NCBI GenBank assembly: GCA_023415835.1
Contig: JAEZJK010000090.1
Location: 1-21,816 of the forward strand
Length of the DNA stretch: 21,816 bases
DNA from: Bacillota bacterium
GTDB taxonomy: Bacteria; Bacillota; UBA4882; UBA8346
Direction: 5' to 3'
The position numbers were made by a program, and so were the translations under genes. How positions within the stretch are numbered: the first letter of the stretch is position 1; every line of letters begins with the position of its first letter. This document shows positions 1-6,914 of this stretch, one piece after another. The notes beneath the pieces were generated by a model. It made no database searches and was not told where the DNA came from. It was given only the letters and a program-made list of their open reading frames with translations.

Positions 1-1
1 T

Positions 2-121
2 TTAGGCGGTTTCATAATTCCTTTTTTCCGGCTTCGCATACAATATATTGATAGACTAAAATAAAACCTACACTATATATTGCATGCGAAGATAAATTTT
101 TGTAATTATGAAACTCGCTCA
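2..121. repeat. MITE-like palindromic repeat, copy 1
   Basis: This 120-bp segment recurs almost exactly at 3826-3944, with one substitution and one or two small differences in the C/T tract. It is itself a long imperfect palindrome. The arm TTTCATAATT (10-19) pairs with AATTATGAAA (104-113), and CTTCGCATACAATATAT pairs with ATATATTGCATGCGAAG after an unpaired T-rich/A-rich bulge. The non-palindromic centre is about 25 bp. Terminal inverted repeats, small size and no coding capacity fit a MITE or large REP-like element; an RNA hairpin is also possible. No target duplication can be judged because the copy abuts the window edge. Confidence 0.8.
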
Positions 122-136
122 AATTCAGTATTATAA

Positions 137-186
137 AACGTTTTGAAGATAATCGCCAACGGTTTAACGGGCTTTTTTCAAAACGT
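137..186. repeat. 10-bp inverted repeat upstream of the first gene
   Basis: ACGTTTTGAA at 138-147 and TTCAAAACGT at 177-186 are perfect inverted repeats separated by 29 bp. The right arm follows a T-run, and a weak GCC/GGGC pairing lies inside. It could be an attenuator-like hairpin or an operator in the leader of the 231 gene. I see no convincing sigma-A promoter between the MITE-like repeat and the gene, so the role is open. Confidence 0.35.
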
Positions 187-230
187 AAGTTCAAGTTGCC
201 TAAGTAGAATGAAGCACGGAGGATGCCAAG

Positions 231-1541
231 ATGATTTTAAATCCCCAAAAGACAGGCATGCAACTTTCCAAGGAAAACCAAGTTAATTGGAGAATATGGT
301 TAAATTATACTGTTTTTGCGCTGGTGATTATTAAAATCCTCTTAATGCTTTTCCCCAGCGACGCAATTGACATGGCGGGATATAAAGCCTGGAGCGTTCA
401 TTTGGTGACTAAAGGTTTGGATGATTTTTACCCGACCTGGCATGTGGTTTATGCTCCCGGATATATGTACCTGTTGTGGATCTCCGGAAAACTGGCGGCG
501 CTCTTTAATTTTGATCCCAAAACCCATGAAATCCTCATTAAACTCTGGTCGGTAATTGCAGACTTGGGGGGAGCCTACTTAATTTGTTTGCTCGGTAAAA
601 AGTATGCCAAAGAGCGACTGGGATTTTGGTTGGGAATAAGTTATGCCTTAAATCCGGCCATCTTTTTTAATTCTTCTGTCTGGGGCCAGTTTGAATCGAT
701 TACGGCAACACTCCTATTATTGATGGTTTATTGTTTTATAAATAATCTTAGCCTGATTGCCGTCGCTACTTTTGCTTTAGCGGTATTGTTCAAACCCCAA
801 AGCGCCATATTGGCGCCGATAGCGGCGGTCTTATTTTTCAAAGATTTTTCCTGGCGCAAGTTTTGTTTAGCGATAGTGGCGGGAATCGGCGTTTATCTTC
901 TGGTGGTACTGCCGTTTTCAGCCGGAAAACCGGTTTATTGGATTTTCGAGCATTTCATTAAAAGTGGTGGGGACTATCCCTATGCCACTGCTAATGCCTT
1001 TAATCTCTGGACGATTCTTGGAGGTCAAACCATCCCCGATAATTTGCCGTTTTTGGGATTTACTTATGCCGGATGGGGTTTGCTGTTGATGATGGCGGTA
1101 GTGGTTTTCACCGTATGGCTGGCCTGGACAAGAAGGAACCAACCGGTTGTTATATTTTGGGCTTCGTATTTATTGTGTTTCGGGATTTTTCTGCTAGGAA
1201 GTAGAATGCATGAACGATACCTTTTCCCAGCGCTGATATTTTTGACGGCCGTTCTTTTATGGGATCCCAAACTTTGGTTCCCTTTGAGCATCTTGAGTTT
1301 ATGTCATTTTGGCAACACTTTTTATATTTATTTAAGGGGTTGGTTGGATCGGCCCCAGGTGATTCCGGCTTTGGCCGGAGTCCGAAGCTGGATGGAGAGC
1401 TGGCAGAAAGGTCATTTCTCGGTATGGGCGCCGATCAACGATCCGGTAGGATTGGTCATTGCCTGGCTTACGGTAGCGGTGTTTGTTTATTCAATCTATT
1501 ATACATTTAACCTGCAAAAACAAAAAATATTTAACAAATAA
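231..1541 (+). CDS. Gpi18-like (COG5542-type) GT-C mannosyltransferase, multi-pass membrane protein
   Basis: The 436-residue protein has many hydrophobic segments and no soluble domain. It resembles bacterial Gpi18-related mannosyltransferases of the GT-C fold. An acidic motif AIDMAGYKAW lies in the first extracytoplasmic loop (about residues 43-52), where GT-C enzymes place their catalytic acid. YAPGYMYLL follows near residue 75, then SSVWGQFE near 148 and SRMHERYLFPA near 324; the HERY motif is typical of the group. Such enzymes take a sugar from a polyprenyl-phosphate donor and act on the outer face of the membrane. The start is supported by GGAGG at 218-222, 8 nt upstream. It is the first gene after repeat copy 1 and lies 48 bp before the FAD oxidoreductase gene. 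Donor and acceptor cannot be told from sequence. Confidence 0.82.
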   Translation: MILNPQKTGMQLSKENQVNWRIWLNYTVFALVIIKILLMLFPSDAIDMAGYKAWSVHLVTKGLDDFYPTWHVVYAPGYMYLLWISGKLAALFNFDPKTHEILIKLWSVIADLGGAYLICLLGKKYAKERLGFWLGISYALNPAIFFNSSVWGQFESITATLLLLMVYCFINNLSLIAVATFALAVLFKPQSAILAPIAAVLFFKDFSWRKFCLAIVAGIGVYLLVVLPFSAGKPVYWIFEHFIKSGGDYPYATANAFNLWTILGGQTIPDNLPFLGFTYAGWGLLLMMAVVVFTVWLAWTRRNQPVVIFWASYLLCFGIFLLGSRMHERYLFPALIFLTAVLLWDPKLWFPLSILSLCHFGNTFYIYLRGWLDRPQVIPALAGVRSWMESWQKGHFSVWAPINDPVGLVIAWLTVAVFVYSIYYTFNLQKQKIFNK

Positions 1542-1589
1542 GTGCCCATATACCTAAGGTAGATTACTAGTTGGTTTAGGAGGCGAAAA

Positions 1590-2885
1590 ATGAAAGTTGG
1601 CATCGTCGGGGCAGGAGCTACCGGTTTAACCGCCGCCTACCGTTTGGCTCAAAAAGGTTGTCAGGTTGTAGTTTTCGAGTTGGAAGCTGAATATGGCGGG
1701 CTGGCTCGAACCTTAAAAATCGGCCCGCAGCAATTGGAATGTTTTTATCACCATATTTTTACCAGCGACTCCGATTTGGTGGAGTTAATTGCAGAACTCG
1801 GATTGGCAAACGATTTATTATGGCTAACCCCCAAAAACGGCATTTATTCAAATCATAAATTATATCCGTTTACGTCGCCCATCGATTTGTTGCTTTTTAA
1901 AGAATTAAAACCGTGGGAAAGGGTGGCTTTGGGGCTGCTTGTATTTAAGGCCAGATCCGTTAGGGATTGGCGTCAATTGGAAACCGTCACTGCCAAAGAA
2001 TGGATTCTCCGGAATGCCGGGCCGAACGTGTATCAAAAAATCTGGGGGCCGATGTTAAGTTCTAAATTTGATTTCGATGCTGAAAAAGTCTCTGCGGCCT
2101 GGCTTTGGAATAAATTTAAACTACGCGGCTCGACTCGGGGAAAAAATATCAACCAAGAGTTATTAGGCTATTTACAGGGCAGTTTTAACCGGATTTATGA
2201 AAAATTAGCGGCCGAAGTTCTCAGAATGGGCGGACTAATTAAATATAACCATCCGGTCACCGGAATTGTGCAACACAGAGACGGTTCTTTGGAGATAAAT
2301 GCCGGCGGCGAAAGGGAATCCTTCGATCGGGTTATTGTCACTACCGCTCCTGAGATCTTAGCGGAATTGTATCCCCAATATGCGCCTGGTTATATCCAAA
2401 AACTTAAGAACCTGAAATATAAAGCGAATCTTTGTATGATTCTGGAGTTAACCGGATCTTTATCCCCCTATTATTGGATCTCCATCGCCCAAAAAGAAAT
2501 TCCGTTTGTAGCCGTTATTGAACAGACCAATTTGTTGCCGGTCTCGGAATACCAATCGCATATAGTCTACTTATCCCGTTACTTAGATGCGACGGATGAT
2601 CTTTATTCGGCAACGGATGAAGAGATCAAGAAAGTATTTATCAAAAACCTGAAGCTAATCTTCGCCGATCTGCAAGACTCAGATATTAAAGCGGCTCACC
2701 TAAGCCGGGCCCGTTATACACAACCGGTGGTGGTTAAGAATTATTCCCAGATGGTTCCGGAGTTTCGGACACCGGTTTCCAATTTGTATTTAGCTAGTAT
2801 GGCTCAGATTTACCCGGAAGATCGGGGCCAGAATTATGCGGTGCGAATGGGAGAGCAAATCGCCAAGCATATTTTGGCTGAATGA
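1590..2885 (+). CDS. FAD-dependent oxidoreductase (HemY/amine oxidase-like, COG1232 type)
   Basis: The 431-residue protein begins with a Rossmann FAD-binding motif, GAGATG (residues 7-12), ends the second strand with E30, and continues with the G36-G37 pair typical of amine oxidase/protoporphyrinogen oxidase folds. FYHHIF near residues 52-57 is seen in the subgroup often found in polysaccharide loci. The C-terminal segment GQNYAVRMGEQIA fits the final FAD-binding motif. The family covers protoporphyrinogen oxidases, phytoene desaturases and UDP-galactopyranose mutase relatives. There is no heme or carotenoid gene nearby, so a sugar- or lipid-carrier-related redox or isomerase role is more likely than HemY itself; this is inference from context. 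TAGGAGG at 1577-1583 supports the start. Confidence 0.85.
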   Translation: MKVGIVGAGATGLTAAYRLAQKGCQVVVFELEAEYGGLARTLKIGPQQLECFYHHIFTSDSDLVELIAELGLANDLLWLTPKNGIYSNHKLYPFTSPIDLLLFKELKPWERVALGLLVFKARSVRDWRQLETVTAKEWILRNAGPNVYQKIWGPMLSSKFDFDAEKVSAAWLWNKFKLRGSTRGKNINQELLGYLQGSFNRIYEKLAAEVLRMGGLIKYNHPVTGIVQHRDGSLEINAGGERESFDRVIVTTAPEILAELYPQYAPGYIQKLKNLKYKANLCMILELTGSLSPYYWISIAQKEIPFVAVIEQTNLLPVSEYQSHIVYLSRYLDATDDLYSATDEEIKKVFIKNLKLIFADLQDSDIKAAHLSRARYTQPVVVKNYSQMVPEFRTPVSNLYLASMAQIYPEDRGQNYAVRMGEQIAKHILAE

Positions 2886-2926
2886 TCATGGTATTAATTG
2901 AATCTCATTTATCTTATTGCTCCAAG

Positions 2927-2955
2927 TTGATTTGATTGGGCAATTACGGTATTTT
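2927..2955 (+). promoter_or_regulatory. candidate sigma-A promoter before the 2979 gene
   Basis: TTGATT (2927-2932) and TATTTT (2950-2955) are separated by exactly 17 bp, and AAGGAGG follows at 2965-2971. This could give the first jelly-roll gene a promoter of its own within the cluster. The -10 box is only a moderate match. Confidence 0.4.
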
Positions 2956-2978
2956 TAGGATAACAAGGAGGAAATGAG

Positions 2979-3749
2979 ATGATTTTACGGAGGCTATTGG
3001 TAAGTAAAGCGATAGTTCTTCTTTTATTCACATTGATAGTTCCTGCCTTTGGTGAAGGAAATTTGCTAAAAAACTCCGGATTTGAGGTTTTACAAAATGG
3101 GGAACCGGAAAATTGGAATTTTATAGCTAACCCGGCGGGTGGTGCAGTTTTTACAGTAGAAACCGGTGTTGCACATATGGGCGGATATTGCATTTCGATT
3201 ACTAATATAGATGATAATGACGCCTGGTTAGTTCAGGAAGTAAAAGTTAAGCGTAATATGATTTATAAATTGAGCTATTGGCTCAAGATCGACCGGCCAT
3301 TGGAAAAACAACTGGGAGGAGCTAATATTTCAATTATTAACGGTATCTATAGCTCCCCGGAATTCTTTAATACCGGTGGAGAGTGGGAGTATCACGAAGC
3401 TTTTGTCCGGACCAACAAGATCAGTCCCATGGTTCTGAAAGTTGCTTTACGACTGGGTGGTTACGGAGCAGCCAATAAAGGGAAAGCTTATTTTGACGAT
3501 GTAGCGGTTGAGGAGATTACCGATCCGGGTTCATCTGCAGTGGTGGAGTTGGGAAATAGCGATGCCCCGATCCAATCTAACAATTTCAGTCCCTCTTCTA
3601 AAAATGGCAATCTATTTTTATATATCTTAATCGGTGTTATTGGATTGATTGTTTTTATTTATTTGGAATTCAAGCTGTCCGGGAAGGTAGATACGATCAA
3701 AGCCACTGCCAAGGACGGGTCAACCGAAGAAGGCGGGGATGATTTTTAA
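2979..3749 (+). CDS. exported CBM4_9-like jelly-roll protein with C-terminal membrane anchor
   Basis: The 256-residue protein has a basic N-terminus plus hydrophobic core (residues 1-25, signal peptide). A beta-rich domain starts at NLLKNSGFE and ends near KAYFDDVAVEE (about residues 28-180). This start and end are the hallmark of CBM4/9 (CenC-like) carbohydrate-binding modules. A low-complexity Ser/Asn linker follows, then a transmembrane helix (about 211-231) and a charged cytoplasmic tail. It probably sits on the outer face of the membrane, but no catalytic residues are evident and glycan binding is inferred from fold only. It is a divergent paralogue of the 6226 product and of the N-terminus of the 6915 product. 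The start has AAGGAGG 7 nt upstream. The stop codon lies in an 18-bp perfect palindrome at 3739-3756. Confidence 0.75.
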   Translation: MILRRLLVSKAIVLLLFTLIVPAFGEGNLLKNSGFEVLQNGEPENWNFIANPAGGAVFTVETGVAHMGGYCISITNIDDNDAWLVQEVKVKRNMIYKLSYWLKIDRPLEKQLGGANISIINGIYSSPEFFNTGGEWEYHEAFVRTNKISPMVLKVALRLGGYGAANKGKAYFDDVAVEEITDPGSSAVVELGNSDAPIQSNNFSPSSKNGNLFLYILIGVIGLIVFIYLEFKLSGKVDTIKATAKDGSTEEGGDDF

Positions 3750-3756
3750 AAATCAT
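3739..3756. repeat. 18-bp perfect palindrome over a stop codon
   Basis: ATGATTTTTAAAAATCAT reads the same on both strands and covers the TAA stop of the jelly-roll gene (3747-3749). It is A/T-rich with no T-tract after it, so it is at best a weak terminator. Confidence 0.4.
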
Positions 3757-3825
3757 TTGAGCTTATTATAGAGATTTATGATGGTTAAAACATAATTTCT
3801 TGAAAAATGTTACCGATTGTTGGGA

Positions 3826-3944
3826 TTAGGCGGTTTCATAATTACTTTTTTCGGCTTCGCATACAATATATTGATAGACTAAAATAAAACCTACACTATA
3901 TATTGCATGCGAAGATAAATTTTTGTAATTATGAAACTCGCTCA
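3826..3944. repeat. MITE-like palindromic repeat, copy 2
   Basis: This is the second copy of the element at 2-121, in the same orientation. The inverted arms TTTCATAATTAC (3834-3845) and GTAATTATGAAA (3925-3936) match perfectly. The inner arms containing CTTCGCAT-CAATATAT match with one mismatch. The shared sequence runs from TTAGGCGG to CTCGCTCA. A possible 3-bp GGA duplication flanks this copy, which is too short to trust. The right end supplies the ATG of the next reading frame. Confidence 0.82.
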
Positions 3945-4194
3945 GGATGTGAAACAATGGCGTTGCTGGCGGATACTATTAAAATTTCGTCATGTATCTC
4001 ATAACTTTGCTTATCTTTTTCTTTGTGTTTCAGCCACTTGGTTACTTAGCGGGTCCCGGTATATAATGAGCATCTTTCCGCTATACCTATTGTTAGCCCT
4101 GTTCTCCCGAAAAACTTTAACCAATAATTTGGTGACTTTTGGTTCTTCAATTTTACTCGGTTTTTTTCTATCTCATATTAGGGAATGGGGTTAA
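3931..4194 (+). CDS. short membrane ORF, probable 3' remnant of a multi-pass glycosyltransferase
   Basis: The 87-residue reading frame starts at an ATG inside the terminal arm of repeat copy 2, with no ribosome binding site upstream. Its first five residues come from the repeat. The rest has hydrophobic segments and a motif like SGSRYIMSIFPLYLLLA, as at the C-terminus of PIG-V/Gpi18-type GT-C mannosyltransferases, and it ends in a natural-looking C-terminus. The catalytic N-terminal loops are absent. I read it as the tail of a glycosyltransferase gene whose front was lost, with the repeat at the breakpoint. It is probably not translated efficiently from this ATG. A genuine small membrane protein cannot be excluded. 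Confidence 0.45.
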   Translation: MKLAQDVKQWRCWRILLKFRHVSHNFAYLFLCVSATWLLSGSRYIMSIFPLYLLLALFSRKTLTNNLVTFGSSILLGFFLSHIREWG

Positions 4195-4230
4195 TGTAAA
4201 CAAAGAGTAAGGCTCATTTTAGGAGGAACA

Positions 4231-6156
4231 ATGGGTTTGTTGCTTTTGGTTGTTTCGTTGCTGCTTGGGTATATCCTTTTGAAAGAGTTTTTTAAAATTA
4301 AAAAAATAGCCATAGTATTATCGGGCTCCTTTCTAATAGGTATTTTATTATCTGGGACAATTTTATACTTATTGGATCTTTTATTCATTTTCATATTCCA
4401 CAGCTATAGTACAGGGATGATTGTATTTTCCGCGAGCGCATTGATATTTATATTATTTAAGATTAGATACGGTGGGATTTGGAAGGAACTCAAAAGCGAC
4501 TGCCGGGAGTTGTGTAATAACAAAGCGGTTTGGGTCGCTTTAATCTGTTTTTTAATTTTTTCCGGTTGGTTGAATTATCATACCTTTAATAATTACGCCG
4601 GTGATATCAGGGTAGCGGGAGGGGCATGGAGCGATATCATTTACCACCATGCCTATGTTCGAACAGTAAGTATTGGTAATAATGTACCCACTCAATATCC
4701 TTATTTTGCAAATGAACCGATCCGTTATCATTTTTTATTCGATTATTATACGGGTAAGATTGCGCAAGCGGGGATGAACACTGTTCATGCCTTGAATTTG
4801 ATGTCTGCCTTGAGTTTGACGGTATTACTCTTACTTATATTTGAGTTTGGAAAGACTTATTTTAAAAGCACAGCAGTTGGGGTGTTGGGAGCCGTTTTTC
4901 TGATTTTTCACAGTTCAATAGCGGCTTTTACTTGGTTAAAAGAGAATATGGGTCTAGACTTAGGTACCCAAATTGCCACCAAAACCGGCTGGTTGAATGG
5001 GGCGCAATTCGAGAGTTGGGGCCTATTTAACTTAAATGTTTTTATAAACCAACGCCATTTTGCTTTCGCTTTGGCAAGTTTCGTTTTTTTCGTTCTTTGT
5101 CTCTTGATTCGCCGGAAACGTTCCGCAACGGATAATGGCAGCAACCTCAACCCTACTTCCATGAAAGAAAACATCTTGGTAGGCATTTTAATCGGTTGCC
5201 TTCCTTTTTGGAATGCGGTAATTACCGGTATCACTCTGGCCTGTTATAGTATGTTTGCCGTGGTTCACTTTAAAAATAAAAAATTTGCTTTTGGAACGAT
5301 TTATACGGTTATAATCGCAACCCTAATTATTATTCCACAATTTTGCATATTTAAGAGTGGTCAAACCGTTTTGGCAGATTACCCTCGTTTCCATCTGGGA
5401 TATGCCTTAGATCGGTTTTCCCTTTCCCAGTTCTTTTTATATTATTATAAAGTGCTTGGCCTGAAGGCTATAGCAATTTTAGCGGCATTTTTGATAATTC
5501 CCCGGCCTAAGAAGTTTGACATGTTGATTTTGACACTTCCTTTTTTGATAGCCAATGTTATTCAATTTGGTTATATCCTTTATGACAATAATAAGTTAAT
5601 CATCGCTTCACTAGTTTTTTTGAATTGTTATGCCGCATATAGCATTGTTTGGTTGTATCAAAAGGTAAGTTTCTTTAAATATTCACTGACGGGCCTGTTA
5701 ATTGTCGCGATGATTCTGGCGGGAACTCTAGATTTATGTTCTGTTAAAAATATGGGCATGGTAACAATTGCCGATCAAAGCTCAGCTTTAAAGCAATGGA
5801 TCATTTCCTCCACCAAACCGGATACGGTGTTTTTGACCGCCTCATTCATCCCTTATGAGGATAACGCTATGGTTGCTATTAATTTAGCCGGAAGAAAGTT
5901 ATATGCTGTCCGTAATGATGTTGATAGTAGTTGCTTCGTCGATGACAGGCTGCGCAACATCACGAGATTGTATGCCATGGAAGAAGGCCTTACTGTGTTA
6001 AAGGACATGCTAAGCAAAGAAAAAGTTGATTATATAGTCGTTGATGGCTTAGTCAGGGAAAACGGAGAGTATCGCCTTGATGAGACTAAGATTGCAGATA
6101 ATTTCAAACTGGTTTTTCAAACCGGAACTACTAAGATTTATACAACCGGAGGATAA
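4231..6156 (+). CDS. 641-residue GT-C-like multi-pass membrane protein, putative glycosyltransferase
   Basis: The protein has many hydrophobic helices. A large extracytoplasmic loop carries GGAWSDIIYHHAYVR (near residue 130) and then PYFANEPIRYHFLFDYYTG. This pattern is reminiscent of GT-C/DUF2298-type membrane glycosyltransferases, in which an acidic residue in the first outer loop is catalytic. The last ~120 residues form a soluble alpha/beta domain (from about DQSSALKQWI, with VDYIVVDGLVRENGEY). Such a domain is common at the C-terminus of GT-C proteins on the outer face. AGGAGG at 4221-4226 is 4 nt before the ATG, slightly close. It lies 36 bp after the glycosyltransferase remnant and upstream of the second jelly-roll gene. 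The family assignment is by pattern only and the substrate is unknown. Confidence 0.6.
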   Translation: MGLLLLVVSLLLGYILLKEFFKIKKIAIVLSGSFLIGILLSGTILYLLDLLFIFIFHSYSTGMIVFSASALIFILFKIRYGGIWKELKSDCRELCNNKAVWVALICFLIFSGWLNYHTFNNYAGDIRVAGGAWSDIIYHHAYVRTVSIGNNVPTQYPYFANEPIRYHFLFDYYTGKIAQAGMNTVHALNLMSALSLTVLLLLIFEFGKTYFKSTAVGVLGAVFLIFHSSIAAFTWLKENMGLDLGTQIATKTGWLNGAQFESWGLFNLNVFINQRHFAFALASFVFFVLCLLIRRKRSATDNGSNLNPTSMKENILVGILIGCLPFWNAVITGITLACYSMFAVVHFKNKKFAFGTIYTVIIATLIIIPQFCIFKSGQTVLADYPRFHLGYALDRFSLSQFFLYYYKVLGLKAIAILAAFLIIPRPKKFDMLILTLPFLIANVIQFGYILYDNNKLIIASLVFLNCYAAYSIVWLYQKVSFFKYSLTGLLIVAMILAGTLDLCSVKNMGMVTIADQSSALKQWIISSTKPDTVFLTASFIPYEDNAMVAINLAGRKLYAVRNDVDSSCFVDDRLRNITRLYAMEEGLTVLKDMLSKEKVDYIVVDGLVRENGEYRLDETKIADNFKLVFQTGTTKIYTTGG

Positions 6157-6225
6157 TGAAGCATTCGTCGTACATTTAACAGTTTGGAATGGAAATAAAA
6201 AAGATCAAGAGGGGAGTTATCAACT

Positions 6226-6900
6226 ATGAAAAAAGTACTGGCCTTATTCTTTGCGGTTTTAATGTCCACTGCGGCCTTTGCGGAAAACAAAGGAGAGAAC
6301 CTTTTATTAAACGGCGGTTTCGAAGCGGCCGACTCCGCTCAAAAACCATTACATTGGACCGCCGAACATTGGATCGACAGTTCCGAATATAAGTCGCAAA
6401 ATCAAAAAACCCATTCCGGAAAAATGGCGTTGGAAATTAAGTCAGGGGCTGAAAATGACATCCGTTTGGTACAAGTTGCCAAGGTTAAGCCTAATACATT
6501 TTACAAGCTTTCCGGTTGGATTGCCACGGAAAAAGTTATCCTTGACAAAACCGGAGCTAATTTATGCGTAGTTGATGATTTCCATCACACCATCTCGCTT
6601 AACGGAACCTCAGATTGGCTACCGGTTGAGTTGAACTTCCTTACCCACAGCAATCAAACGGAAGTTAAGATCGGCGCCAGGCTTGGCATGTGGGGGAACA
6701 CCGTAACCGGAACTGTTTGGTTTGATGATTTATCTTTGGTGGAACTGGATAAACGGCCTGATGTATATGAAAAATTGGTTGATAAAAATGAAACCGGAAA
6801 ATCCCAACCGAAGCGGAAAGGGAACTGGATTTGGCTGTTGCCGATAGCGGTTTTAGCGATAGCCGGCATTATAATTTATGATCTTAAGAAAAAGAAATAA
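6226..6900 (+). CDS. exported CBM4_9-like jelly-roll protein, second paralogue, membrane-anchored
   Basis: The 224-residue protein has a textbook signal peptide ending AAFA (about residues 1-19), then a beta-sandwich from LLLNGGFE to VWFDDLSLVEL (about 25-170). A Lys-rich linker, one transmembrane helix (about 201-218) and a short Lys tail finish it. The beta-sandwich is clearly homologous to the N-terminal domain of the next gene's product. Shared landmarks are NDIRLVQ, VKPxTxY, SGWxATE, GAxLCV, GTxDWxPVEL and a final FD-L. It lacks catalytic motifs; it could bind glycan or serve as an accessory subunit of the PMT fusion encoded 14 bp downstream. GAGGGGAG at 6209-6215 is the ribosome binding site. 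Confidence 0.75.
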   Translation: MKKVLALFFAVLMSTAAFAENKGENLLLNGGFEAADSAQKPLHWTAEHWIDSSEYKSQNQKTHSGKMALEIKSGAENDIRLVQVAKVKPNTFYKLSGWIATEKVILDKTGANLCVVDDFHHTISLNGTSDWLPVELNFLTHSNQTEVKIGARLGMWGNTVTGTVWFDDLSLVELDKRPDVYEKLVDKNETGKSQPKRKGNWIWLLPIAVLAIAGIIIYDLKKKK

Positions 6901-6914
6901 GGGCGTGGGTGTAA

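Noticed and set aside
49..77. Promoter inside the MITE-like repeat (TTGATA with a 17-bp spacer to CACTAT)
   Set aside because: The -10 box matches only about half of consensus; an outward promoter is possible but not supported by sequence alone.
1..3944. CRISPR array suggested by the repeat pair
   Set aside because: Only two copies 3.7 kb apart, far longer than CRISPR repeats and with genes between them, no spacers and no cas genes.
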